A stretch of DNA of 64,000 nucleotides from Lobosporangium transversale (Eukaryota; Mortierellomycota; Mortierellomycetes; Mortierellales; Mortierellaceae). The notes under the pieces are model-generated. The model was given only the letters and a program-made list of their open reading frames with translations. It did no database searches and was not told the origin of the DNA. Positions 12,803 to 32,266 of this stretch are shown here, piece after piece. How positions within the stretch are numbered: position 1 is the first letter of the stretch; each line of letters starts with the position of its first letter. Where the stretch lies: the NCBI RefSeq assembly GCF_002105155.1, contig NW_019029009.1, positions 310,001-374,000 of the forward strand, written 5' to 3'. A program made the position numbers and the translations under genes.

Positions 12803-13606
12803 TAGTGACTTACAAAGCTCGTCAAGGAGCCGAATAACATATTGGTTTTCGCCTACATTATGCCCCAGAGGCCGTGATTGGCGGGCTGTTTTGCCTGCAT
12901 CTTTAGATATCACTTTATTCTGCGGATGTTGTGTTCGAGTTGCTAACTGTACTATTGTTTTTTTTATCGCTTTTCTGTGCAAGGCGGGGCTCCCTCCTAG
13001 ACACATTATAGGTCAGACGAGGCATGCTCTGAGTCTATGTGCTTCTGGCTCAGTTCTACCTATGACGCTCTGTGAGAGGGGCTCCGCCTTTGTATTGCAC
13101 CAAAGGGAGTGTTTTAGTGGTCATCACACTGTCTGTCGTGAGATTGGTGCCTATCCACTAGCTCTATTGTACAACAGTGTTTAGTCTTCGCGAGATTGTG
13201 GAGAGCAGAAAGCCTGGTTAGGGTATAATGCTGGACCTGGTTTCACTTCCTAGGCTTTGTCCAAAGCATTATCAAAGATTCCAGCCGCTGATCTTTCTTT
13301 CAAGATGCAAGTAATACTAACACAAAAACTGACTCGCACAAAACCCATAGAAAGTGATATTAAATCTTCTTTCATGATACCATTTTTGTTATTTTAGTAC
13401 GCAGTACTAGTATACCATACTGGACACTTGGTACTAAAATCAATACGATCTTTTTATATCTGTATGGATTCGGCAACATACCTCTAGGAAAAAGGACCGG
13501 AAAGGTCTTTTGTTTTTCTTTAGGCAGGGAATAAAAAATGAAAATGGTAAATGGTACTAGATGCACTAAAAGAGTGGAGGAGGCAAGTAAATGGTGGACA
13601 TGGTGC

Positions 13607-13766
13607 ATCGTGATGACATAGCTTGATATATGGTGTCTGCTGATTTTTTTCTACTGATTTTTTTCCTTCCTTTGTATGTAATAGGCGGCTGATTTCTGCT
13701 TGTAGGGAGCACAGAAACTGGATCTGATCTGCCTATGAGTTTGTGAGAATCAACAAAAAAATATCA
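13607..13766. other. unpaired centre of the palindrome
   Basis: This 160-nt spacer separates the arms. It has two short CTGATTTTTTT-type runs on the left and their weak mirror (AATCAACAAAAAAATATCA) on the right. It may therefore be a decayed extension of the arms. No coding potential is seen. Confidence 0.7.
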
Positions 13767-15126
13767 GCACCATGTCCACCATTTACTTGCCTCCTCCACT
13801 CTTTTAGTGCATCTAGCACCATTTACCATTTTCATTTTTTATTCCCTGCCTAAAGAAAAACAAAAGACCTTTCCGGTCCTTTTTCCTAGAGGTATGTTGC
13901 CGAATCCATACAGATATAAAAAGATCGTATTGATTTTAGTACCAAGTGTCCAGTATGGTATACTAGTACTGCGTACTAAAATAACAAAAATGGTATCATG
14001 AAAGAAGATTTAATATCACTTTCTATGGGTTTTGTGCGAGTCAGTTTTTGTGTTAGTATTACTTGCATCTTGAAAGAAAGATCAGCGGCTGGAATCTTTG
14101 ATAATGCTTTGGACAAAGCCTAGGAAGTGAAACCAGGTCCAGCATTATACCCTAACCAGGCTTTCTGCTCTCCACAATCTCGCGAAGACTAAACACTGTT
14201 GTACAATAGAGCTAGTGGATAGGCACCAATCTCACGACAGACAGTGTGATGACCACTAAAACACTCCCTTTGGTGCAATACAAAGGCGGAGCCCCTCTCA
14301 CAGAGCGTCATAGGTAGAACTGAGCCAGAAGCACATAGACTCAGAGCATGCCTCGTCTGACCTATAATGTGTCTAGGAGGGAGCCCCGCCTTGCACAGAA
14401 AAGCGATAAAAAAAACAATAGTACAGTTAGCAACTCGAACACAACATCCGCAGAATAAAGTGATATCTAAAGATGCAGGCAAAACAGCCCGCCAATCACG
14501 GCCTCTGGGGCATAATGTAGGCGAAAACCAATATGTTATTCGGCTCCTTGACGAGCTTTGTAAGTCACTAATGCAAACTGTGCGGACTGTTTGTCTGGGT
14601 ATGAATGCATGCAAGCTGTGCAGACGGTTTGTCCGGGTATGAATGCCATAGTATCTGAAAATTCACACACTGATCAAAGAACGTACAAATGATGCAGGGT
14701 GCGCTCAGCGAGAGTGAAAAAGCAAGCTATTTGCGGAACGCGTGCGTTCGCTCTGCGTGAAGGCATCATGCACGTGACAGGAACATCAGGATGGCTACCC
14801 GGGATGGCTCAGCATACCTGTACCCTGTCCATGGGCGGGTTTTGACGTTGTGTGCCAAACCTAAAGTCCTTCACCACTGAAAAATGATCACCTGGGGCGA
14901 GTCTAACGCGTATGAATAGCGGACCCACATGAGGTAACCAAGTTTGGTGCTGCATGTGACATTTATACAAGGGTTGTGTGCATTTGCCTTAATTGTCTTG
15001 TAAACACGGCCTTGGTTCCCATTGTCGCATCTAAAATAACATGGGGGAGTCGTTAGCAGTGTCTTCTCTGATATTGCTCGATGACTCCGGTTATACGTTG
15101 CTATTTACCTTGTCTGTGAGCAATGG

Positions 15127-15444
15127 CTGTTCGGTATCGGTCTCTCGCCGATATTTAGTTTTAGATGAAGTTTACCACCCATTTTGAGCCACATTCCCAA
15201 ACAACCCGACTCTTTGAAAACGTATGTAGCATCCACTGAGTCAACGACGTGATTCTCACCCTCTATGACACCCTATTCCAAAGGATCTATATCCAGGTTG
15301 CCACCAAAAACGTCTCTTTAAACTACGACTCGAGCCAGTAAACCGGTTACATTTTAAATTTGAGCTCACATCTGCTTCGCTCGCTGTTACTGAGGGGATC
15401 CTTGTTAGACTAGTTTTCTTTTCTCCCGCTTATTAATATGCTTA
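15127..15444 (-). pseudogene. degenerate 5' fragment of LSU rRNA, right arm
   Basis: This is the mirror image of the left-arm fragment, reading leftwards on the minus strand from CTAAGCATATTAATAAGC at 15445. It carries the same substitutions as the left copy. The two were therefore homogenised or duplicated after the rRNA sequence had already degenerated. Confidence 0.88.
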
Positions 15445-15446
15445 GG

Positions 15447-15542
15447 AATCGGAAGAGATCGATTGACATTAACTATAACTGAAATATATCCATTTGTATA
15501 TCTTTTTTTTTGACGCTCTTTCTCTCCTTGCTCTTTTATTAT
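15447..15542 (-). repeat. flank repeat A, inverted right copy
   Basis: This is the inverted copy of 11157-11252. It abuts the palindrome's right end and runs directly into the duplicated block that starts at about 15541, so three different sources meet within about 100 nt. Confidence 0.9.
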
Positions 15543-15757
15543 GAAATGGGAATTGGAAAAAAAAAAAAAAAAAAAAAGACAATGGGTAATGGAGTGATTC
15601 TTTTTTCTTTTGTCCCCTCTCATTTTCCCCTTGGACAATGTTATAACGGGTCGAAAAGAAGTTTAGAAAAGAAAGCGCATTGATTACAAAAAAGGGTTAT
15701 TCCCATAAACAAAGATTTGCATTATGATGGGGTCGAAGGGGGTTTGTGCTACTTTTT
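15541..15757 (+). repeat. direct copy of the window-end sequence (repeat B)
   Basis: This stretch recurs at 63784-64000. Apart from the A-tract length, I saw one substitution (TCTCATTT here, TCTCCTTT there). At the second site the sequence lies upstream of the alpha/beta hydrolase gene and continues past the window end, so its full length is unknown. Confidence 0.9.
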
Positions 15758-17128
15758 CTATTTAAGTGAACATCTCTTTCTCTCTCTACACTCTTTTTAA
15801 AAGAGAAAATGCAATGGGGGAAGAAAAAGTGTTTTTTCTCCTCCCCACATCCTTACATCCTCTCCCCCACATCTCACTACACACATCCCACAGCCCAGTC
15901 TCTGGAACTTGGATTGAACAAGGACTGTTGTCACGTTGAAAACAATGGTTACACTACTTTTTTTATTTATTTAAACACGCCATTCATTGTTTGGACAAAG
16001 CAAAAAACAGCTTTGTTGGCCTTGTTCTATCCCAGTGCTTTCTATACGTCCTGCAATGCCATCCTTTGCCTTTGTTGGTTCGTTAGATGATCAAACTGTC
16101 CAATACGACGAACCTTTTTTTTTTTTTTTTTTCTTTTTTTTTGTTGGGTTAACAACTCTTGATACTCTTTGTCGCTGATTGAACCCCGTTCAACGCTCTC
16201 ACTCTTTCTCTCTCTCTCGCATACAACATCCACACACTCTCTTTCTTTTCTTTACCTTATTTTCTTTCCTTCCTTCCTTCTTCTTTCTTTCTTTCTTTCT
16301 ATCCTTCCCCCTCCTTATTCTTTTTTTTTTGTTTTGTTTTTTTTTTGTTTTTTTTTTGTGTAAATGTTTTTTTTTTTTTTTTTTTTTGCTTGTGTTCACG
16401 ACTGACATAAAAAAAAGATGCAGTATCATGTAATAAGGAGATGAACGTGGAAAAAAATAAAAATAATAACGCCATGATGCTGTTCAGCACTGTGCTGGAT
16501 GCTCACAAGAACAGAGAACAGGAAGAAGGGAAGAATGAAATGAATAAAGAGAACATTCAGGAAGAGCGTCTTTGCTATTGAGCCATGAAGATCATGTACA
16601 TGCACATGTTATATAAAGTTATTTTTATAAGCAAAGAAAAAAAAAATGGTTCCACAAGTCTCTTTTCTGAGGAGATGAGTAAAAGGATCGATTCCGTTCA
16701 TGCTAGAGAGTATATCTGATGGAATCAAAAGTAAATATATGTCTATACATATTAACAATAAACACTTGTGGTTCACAACAAATAAGTGCAACCGAAGTGT
16801 GGCGTTCGTGGAGGAGGATCGTTTTTTCTTTTTCTTTTTAACGCATCTTCACGTTGAAAACATTCTAGGCAAGCAATTGGCGATCCTATCCTTTTCCCCG
16901 ATTCATGACAAAACGCACAAGCCAGCCTGAAGTACAGGATTCGCACAAGACATCATTGAAAAAATCATGGGCTTTGAATAAATCCGTTTCACACCCTTCC
17001 AAAAATAATTAGATCTCAATGGCGTCATTCCCCCAAACATCGTCCATGGCTCCCCATGCTATAACCAGAGTTCAATGATGGATTTCTTCAGTGATCGATA
17101 CGCGTGCATGATTAAATTGATTGGACAC

Positions 17129-17290
17129 TTAAAAATGTAAAATATCTCCATGTCCTATTAAATTATTGAGACATGGTCTGTGCCATCCGAAACGCTTGAA
17201 ATAAGCGTTGCAGTTGGGGCGAGGACATTTAGCACAAGTGTAATACTCTTGAACGTCTACAACTTCGTATCCAAGGGACCTCGCCTGTTT
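17129..17290 (-). pseudogene. possible relic of a mobile-element protein with a zinc-ribbon-like motif
   Basis: The minus strand reads through a stretch containing GYEVVDVQEYYTCAKCP, then CNAYFKRF, ending in a stop near 17129. A YTxxKCPxxxC pattern after a hydrophobic strand looks like the C-terminal zinc-ribbon segment of proteins carried by repeated elements. The second Cys pair is not evident, and there is no continuation upstream beyond the splice-like junction at about 17290. This is a family impression only. Confidence 0.3.
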
Positions 17291-17622
17291 GAGGAAAAAG
17301 TAAATAAATAAATATGAAAAATAGATCAGAGAATTTTTTTTTTCGATACTTACTCTACTGACGCATCAAAATCCCCCTTTTTCAATATTAATTACGCTAA
17401 TTGAATACATGAATTCTGGAGGAGATTAGCCCAGACTCCTCATTATCAGGTGTGTTTACCTGTTGGAGGATGTCTAGGTGGCAGGAAGGGTGCTACTCGA
17501 CTTTTTCGTTGGACTAGATATTGATTGTTAAATACTAAGTACCCAAGTATTCAATAATAATAATAATAATAATCATAACAGCCATCATACCACCAAACAA
17601 TTCCTCTGTCTGTGACGAGACG

Positions 17623-17775
17623 ATGGATATCCTGCCCTTCCGAGCCAGGTTATTTGCCACATATCCACTTTCAGTTACTAACTCACCAGCAGTATGTGTT
17701 GCTGCTAACACTGCTTTCTGGGACGCCCAGAATGCTGGCCCCTCATTGCGCTTCCAAACCTCGTAGTTGTTCTGC
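17623..17775 (+). pseudogene. protein-like fragment, unrecognised
   Basis: An open stretch starting ATGGATATCCTGCCC encodes about 50 residues of mixed composition (MDILPFRARLFATYP, then AVCVAANTAFWDAQ). That is unlike the low-complexity frames around it. It is probably a decayed fragment of a repeated-element gene. The opposite strand at 17793-17984 has a further 63-codon fragment (WLKDKVKKGE, CDFAENSKYLYE). Confidence 0.25.
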
Positions 17776-17792
17776 AGAGCTATTCGTGTTGC

Positions 17793-17984
17793 TTAAGAGA
17801 TAACGGTGGAATTTTTCAAAAGGGCCACATAAGCCTTTTCGGCATCTTTTTCATACAAGTACTTGGAATTTTCTGCAAAGTCGCACATGGAGACAACTTC
17901 TCCCTTTTTGACTTTATCCTTTAGCCATTGTACTTGCTCAGGAGCGATTCCTTGAAAACTCATTGCTAGAAGTCCAATACTCAT
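17793..17984 (-). CDS. short hypothetical protein or exon fragment
   Basis: A 63-residue frame with an ATG start. It has balanced, helical-looking composition and charged repeats (KDKVKKGEVV, DAEKAYVALLKN). No family was recognised and no splice partner was found upstream or downstream. It may be a remnant exon. Confidence 0.25.
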   Translation of the reverse strand: MSIGLLAMSFQGIAPEQVQWLKDKVKKGEVVSMCDFAENSKYLYEKDAEKAYVALLKNSTVIS

Positions 17985-19234
17985 TAAATATCAGTTAGGA
18001 TCTTGCAAAGTGTGACATAAAAAATTAAAAATAAAAATAAAGTAGTAAAGAGCAGTTGACCACTCTGCCGTGCTCCACTTTCCGTCTACTTCCTACCGCG
18101 AACTAAATAAGGAACGTGCTAAAAAAGTACCAGTGTATATTGGACAGATGTCTTTTCTGGGCCTGCGCTCATTCAAACAGGAAATAAACATGCTAACAAA
18201 CCTAAAGATTGATCTAATATGGGTAATGAGGAAGGATAGAGCTAATTAATGCAAGAGCATTGATGCTGGATAGATTGAAAAGGCTGAAAAAAAGTAGTGC
18301 CACAAAATAAAAAAATGGTGATGACGCGTAAAAAGTAAAAAAAAATAAAAAAATAAAAAAATAAAAAATATCGAAATAAAGGGCAGTAATAATGAGAACA
18401 GCAGAGATGATGAAAGGGTAAAAGTAAAGGAGATTGCTAATGAAGAGAGAGGAGCTGATGGCTGTAAAATTAAGTGGTGGCGATGAGGCGCAGAAAATGC
18501 AGTGCAGTCCACGACACGTAGGCTCGTCATAGGCTCGTCACCAGTCTGGAGGACGAAGTTCATGTGCACATGCACGTACTGAAAGGCAAATCTGGCTTGC
18601 TCTTGCAGACACTTCTCTCTCAGGCTGGGACCAAACTTGACATTTGGGCTGGAGGTCTCTTTTTTAAATTTGAAAAAATTCCCAAGTCGGACACACCACG
18701 GGAAAGGCTCTCTTTTTTCTGCCATTCTCGCCGCAGAACATTGATTTGATTGAGAACGAACGAGGAATGAGAAAAAAGGATGGTATATTTCGCGTAAAAA
18801 GAGTCATCATGCTCTAATTAATCAATTAATTACCTTTAATTAAGATAGTGTGCTTAATAAGGTCAGAGAGATGGAAACGAGAATTGTGGAGTAGATCAAA
18901 TGTTAGAATAATAAAATGTTAGAATAATAGATGGCAATGCAGATGATGGAAACAAGAGATGATTGGTAAAAATGAGGCTAGTGATTTAGGTGTGTGTGTA
19001 GGACCGATTAAAAAGCGCCATCCCGTTTGTCAAAAGGGCAAGTGGATAGTGATGGCTTCGTTCATAAAGGATGAACGATTGTAAAGGATACTCAATAGAT
19101 ATGGTATTTTCATTACAAGGCAAAATTCCTTTCACTTGATTGACATTCGACTCTTTTCTTCATGCTTGAACCTCGGCGATCCTCCTGCATATGCGGTATT
19201 GATGCGAGTTTTTATGACACACTGTCCGCATGTT

Positions 19235-19525
19235 TTAAATATCTAGGTGTTGCCTTAACGCTCTGATCGTTGTTGATAACGAGCTCCTAAACTTTAAGCT
19301 TGACGTGTATGTCGCCTGGGACCATGGAACGGAGAAATGTGATATTGTCACTTTTCTCCGAGGTTTGATCGGTTTCTCTGCAAGCATGATCCAGTAAATA
19401 TTATCAATCATCTCCTTGAATGATGCTTGCTTGATCGGATGCTCCTCTGATGTGACCTGGACTGGCTTGTCGGGCCCCAACACAAAACTTATGGGTGGAA
19501 AGATAGGAATAAACAATAGAAACAA
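19235..19525 (-). pseudogene. protein-like fragment, unrecognised
   Basis: A minus-strand frame includes GPDKPVQVTSEEHPIKQASF and KEMIDNIYWIMLAEK. The composition is protein-like for about 60 codons and then loses coherence. It sits in a gene-poor region with other fragments. I did not recognise the source family. Confidence 0.25.
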
Positions 19526-21183
19526 CTTGCCACTTGCTTGAGAAAATTCTGATGATGCAGCTGCGGCAATCCGCTTGGTGTGCTCACTTCTCCTTGCTCA
19601 GGTTTATTGAATAGCGATATTTTAATTTATCTATTAGTGCTATATTACAAAATTGTGTCTGTGCCATTATCGTAAACAATGGCGAGTAAAAAGAAGTAAA
19701 AGAAACGATCGCTACTTTTTCCTTGGTCCCTTATCCCTGCTTGGCCTATTGGACTTGTCGTCCTCCGCTTGAGTCGACTCACCTTTTCTTTTATTTGATC
19801 CGCTGGGTTTGCGCAGTTCTTCCCTATTTTCATCTGCAAATACCACAACTACCGTCTAATGCGATCCTGGTATTGTTAATGCCCTTACGTTTTCTTCGCT
19901 AGACCGTCACAACCCTGACCTGCGTCAAACGGTGAAGGTGAGAAGTAGGCTCGTCAACAGCCTGTGTGCCTTATATGCGTTGCACCAATGCTCACTGACA
20001 GGTTGAGTCCAAACTCGAGATATCAAAATAGCCTTCGTTGAATCCATGGGGAGGAAAGACACCAATCCGGCAACAACAATAGGATATGATCAGTTGCATA
20101 TTCCACAGTACACGTGTTACATGAAGATTTATAATACAGACATACTAACGGCTCTATGCCCCATGGTGTGGTGCCCGAGACAAACTTGCAGTTTTATTTT
20201 GATACAAATTTGGATAAATGCCCCATGGATGTGATGTGTGAACCCACATCCTATTCTCACTTCTGCTCCCTGGTTACTATTTGTCTGTCTAAAATTTTTC
20301 ATGAGCTACTACAAACATGACTAGGTCGGGAAAGACCTTCGTCTTGAAAAAGTTGTAAGTATTAGCTTGACAGTGCTTTCTTGACTAATCTCTTTATTTC
20401 TATGCTTGGTCTAGATGGTGTTTTTTTATGGGGAGGACTATTTAGACAACATATAGACCCCACATATCTTAATCCTAATAAATTGGCTTGGTGGCATTGT
20501 TGTAAAAAATATCTTTGCTTAAGGGACAGAAAGATAGACACAATCAGGAAAAGGCAGGACAAAGAGTGTCAACAAGATTGACAAGAGAAAATAGAGTCAA
20601 ATAACCTTGACTACAAACAGCGCCATAGAATGTCAAAAGAAAAGATGGGAGCTTTATAGGTGAGCTCACAAACTGAGTTACCGGAAGACAAATGCTTGTT
20701 GTGAAAAGGGGAAAAAGATAAATGGCAAGATGAACTGCAGGTGAAGAATAAGACATATGGGGAAAACTGAAGACTTTATTAAGAAGGAAGTTTCTTTGGC
20801 TTTTATACTCGGTAGTTTCTAGGTGAGGCGGACCCGCCTATGACTACAAAGGCTTTGCGCAAAGATTCCTTTAAGCTGGCTCGACAGATTAGTGACCAGT
20901 CACACCACTTGCAATAACAAGCGAGTCAATTGGCTGCCAATACATTTAAGAGTATTCAAAAAATATAAGGGATCGCGACCAAATGGAACGGGCTGTACTT
21001 TAATATGCCATGCGGACAGCTTTGATTGATCATTCATACTGTTTGCATTTACAAGGTTTTAACATTTTTCCAAATTCGATGATTTATTATTAAAAAGATT
21101 CAGCAAAGTAAAAGAAAAAAGTCCGAGTTGCAGGGACGATGTGGGTACGGTGGAGAGCCAACAATCATTCTGGCGTCCTTTTA

Positions 21184-22032
21184 TTATCTTGACAACAAGG
21201 GCTTGTCCAGTCCCAAGAGGTGAGTTACACTCGATCTACGACGTTGCCCTTGATCCTGCTGAGGTATTGGCAATCCATCAACATTGTGTGTAATACCCAA
21301 TCTCTCTTGTTCAGCCCTGATTTTTGCCATATACTCTTGTTGTGCCAACTTGGCAGCTTTATATGGCCCTGCTGCCGCCGCATGCTCTTCTTCGTCCTCA
21401 TCATGAGCATGACGAGAGAATGTGAGCGATAGACGGCGACCAAAAGATGAATTCGAACGTGAACGAGGAAGAGGTTGTGTGAATTCATCTTTTTCTCCAC
21501 TTTTGTCTCTACCGCGCGAATGTGATCGAGACCAGGGCTTATCACGAAACTTATCCGCCAATACGGCTAAGGACGATCGACGACGACCTCGTCTTGATTG
21601 AGCAGCGGCATCCGCAGCATCTACGGCTTTTGCGGATCGTGCCGCAGCAACAGCTTCCTCTGATGCAACATGGACTATAGGGCTATTATTCTGTTGTTCT
21701 GTTTGTGTTCCCATGGACTGCTTGTTGATATCATTTTGTGGAGTAGAGCCGTGCTGGGCCTGAATAGGAGGATGAGAAAGATGTGCAGGAGGAGACGCAT
21801 TCGCCATATCATCACTGGGTAGGTCCAACGGTCCTACAGGTGGACGAGATGAGGATATGTATTCGACACTGTCCAACTGACCACCGAGTTGTGCATCTGC
21901 CCCAGGCTGCACCTGCGATGGCGCAGGCAATGGGACACCATTAATCAAGGCTGTTATAGGTAGTTGGTCGCTTTGGTCCTGCTGTTGTATATTCTCATTA
22001 GCTGCTGTGTTATTATTTGGATATCCAGACAT
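21184..22032 (-). CDS. hypothetical Ser/Ala-rich phosphoprotein-like protein
   Basis: A single exon of 282 residues. The N-terminal half is disordered (Asn, Gln, Pro, Ser). An Ala-rich helix-prone block (about 115-150) leads into several basophilic kinase-like sites (RRGRRRSSL, RSRSNSSFGRR, QRRRSSVT). A compact segment near the C-terminus, PYKAAKLAQQEYMAKIRAEQ followed by RLGITHNVDGLPIP, looks like the conserved part and is probably the best search query. No signal peptide or membrane helix is seen. It lies 357 nt downstream of the CHD gene on the same strand. Function is unknown. Confidence 0.75.
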   Translation of the reverse strand: MSGYPNNNTAANENIQQQDQSDQLPITALINGVPLPAPSQVQPGADAQLGGQLDSVEYISSSRPPVGPLDLPSDDMANASPPAHLSHPPIQAQHGSTPQNDINKQSMGTQTEQQNNSPIVHVASEEAVAAARSAKAVDAADAAAQSRRGRRRSSLAVLADKFRDKPWSRSHSRGRDKSGEKDEFTQPLPRSRSNSSFGRRLSLTFSRHAHDEDEEEHAAAAGPYKAAKLAQQEYMAKIRAEQERLGITHNVDGLPIPQQDQGQRRRSSVTHLLGLDKPLLSR

Positions 22033-22389
22033 TTTGTTGTGGTGCGTTGATTGTGAGGGTATGAAAGGTTATAAATGTTCTTTAATGGGTTTTGTGGGGA
22101 AATAAGAAAAAGAAAAGGCAAAAAAGCACAATAGCCATTTAGACTTTACTAAAGAGTGTTCCGTTGTGTTTACTTGAAGTCAAAGCCAACAAAAACAATA
22201 GATCACATTTTTTGTCTTAACCTAAAATAAAATAAACACTTAGTTCATAAACGCATACGCATGCTTCGTAACAATGACAATGCAAGACATTTTAGTTGTT
22301 TGAAAAGTGCTAAAATCAAGGGCTAAGAGCACGATCATAATGCTGTTTATTTGTCTTCAAGTTTATGTCACGATATGCCAATTCCTTGT

Positions 22390-30914
<8,525 letters not shown>

Positions 30915-31333
30915 GTTCTGCTTAAGATTCTTAGTCGAATAACGAGCTCATGCACCTTTAAGTCCAAGACAAGAATTAAGATTTTCTAAAATGAGTTCAC
31001 TAAATGTCTAAGGAGTTGTGGCCGTGTAAATTTAAGTCTCTGACGAGGAGTGGAATGGATTGTGACCTCAATCAACACAGGTGTTTGGATGGGATGCGAG
31101 TGTCTGAAAGTAGAGTATAAAATTGCTGTCAAAAAGGGGTCTGACAGTGGACAATGTGAACTGGGGCAGTAATTATATCAAGCACTTGATACAGGATAGA
31201 ATGACGCGCAAAAAAAAAAAAAAAAGAGCCAGTAGGACATTACTCTTTGCAATGGTTGCCATTTCACCCAAGAGCAGGAAAAAAAAAAAAAAAAAAAAAA
31301 AGTTCAGAGCTGCCATGCCAGCTAGAAAACCAG

Positions 31334-31364
<31 letters not shown>

Positions 31365-32266
31365 CCTGCTAAACACAATAGCTACTCCATGATAAGCTAC
31401 TCTTTTATGCTTCAACGTGGAGACGGTGTTCCACCTCAAAAACAGAAGCGAGCCAGGAACCAGCTCTGCATCTCTTATTTTCTTTAGAACTTCTCTTTTT
31501 TTCCTATTATTTATTCTTCCTCCTCTCTCTTCCTTTCTTTACACTACGTTCTCATACTGTCCCCATTATCAGGCTGCGCCCTCCATTCTACAAGAGTTTG
31601 TCCTAGCCTCCTTTTAACTCTTCCTCTCAATGCTCTAGTCCTCTCAATCTCATTCTGTCCATGCATACCTACTGTTGTGGGTCCACTTGATGTCTGGATG
31701 ATGATTGCTGGAAATGAATGAAAGAGAGGGGGTGGAGGGAGTAAGGCCATTTATAAATCATCATCGGTAGTTCCAAAAGAAAAAAATATAAAATTATCCT
31801 TCTAAATAGTATTGGCTCGGATAGAGCGCAGCACCTGCGATAATAAATTTTCCGGGATCTTTTCACTGTCGATGGAGATTTTGTCATTTGCTTCATTAAA
31901 TGAGCACATGGAATGAATGAATGAATGAAGTCTAATAATAAATTGCGTTTTTTTTTTTTTTTTTCTTCTTTTCTTTTTTCTTTTATTGACATTTTTAAAG
32001 AACTAGAACAAAGATTAATAAACTTGATGGCGACAATGAAAAAATGCTTGTGAAAAAAAAAAAAAAAAAAAAAAAAAGTTTTAAGATTGGTCAAGGTGAC
32101 AGATATGCATGTGTCTATCTATCTCTGTGTTGAATCTCTCTGATCAGTTGGGGGGTAAAACATATTCAATTGACATCTAAAAATATAAATATAAAAACAA
32201 CGGCGGCTAGTCTCGTGCTTCTCACGCGCACATCCTTCTTAACACATCTCTTCATTTTTAAACGAC
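30915..32266. other. divergent intergenic region
   Basis: Lies between the CHD start (leftward) and the dynein light-chain start (rightward). It contains A and T runs at 31211-31225, 31279-31301, 31336-31364, 31949-31964 and 32054-32077, and one inverted repeat described separately. No gene was recognised. Confidence 0.5.
31273..31370. repeat. homopolymer-armed inverted repeat
   Basis: AGCAGG followed by about 23 A is mirrored by a long T run followed by CCTGCT. The 34-nt loop begins GTTCAGAGC. Transcribed, it would form a long A:U hairpin with GC-rich clamps at the base. It lies in the divergent promoter between the CHD and dynein genes. Confidence 0.75.

Larger units (their letters stand above)
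11928..15445. mobile_element. 3.5-kb near-perfect palindrome with LSU-rRNA-derived termini (undescribed repeat or foldback-like element)
   Basis: The left arm 11928-13606 and right arm 13767-15445 are reverse complements of each other. Paired positions sum to 27373 everywhere I checked, so there is no net indel across 1679-nt arms. I noticed two mismatches in the stretches compared (11949/15424 and 13556/13817). A 160-nt unpaired centre lies at 13607-13766. The outermost roughly 318 nt of each arm is degenerate large-subunit rRNA. The remaining roughly 1360 nt of each arm is unrecognised. No transposase, integrase or reverse transcriptase motif is visible. I did not find a target-site duplication at the outer ends. 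It could be a foldback or long-TIR non-autonomous element, a captured palindromic rDNA-derived molecule, or an inverted duplication from repair. Confidence 0.85.
15758..21183. other. gene-poor region with possible relics
   Basis: No intact gene was recognised over 5.4 kb. Composition changes in patches: T-rich at 16110-16390, AT-rich with AAAATAAAAA at 18330-18370, and more balanced at 17130-17980 and 19235-20050, where short protein-like fragments occur on both strands. The 159-codon minus frame at 18246-18725 has a protein-like first half and a Phe/Leu run after it; I cannot support it as a gene. Confidence 0.5.

Noticed and set aside
12759-14614. Identical 141-codon frames in the two palindrome arms as a duplicated gene
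   Set aside because: Identity of the frames is a forced result of the palindrome. An antisense 91-codon frame overlaps, no domain is recognisable, and there is no start or promoter support.
18246-18725. 159-residue minus-strand protein
   Set aside because: The second half is a Phe/Leu-rich translation of AT-rich DNA, and the first half has no recognisable family or splice partners.
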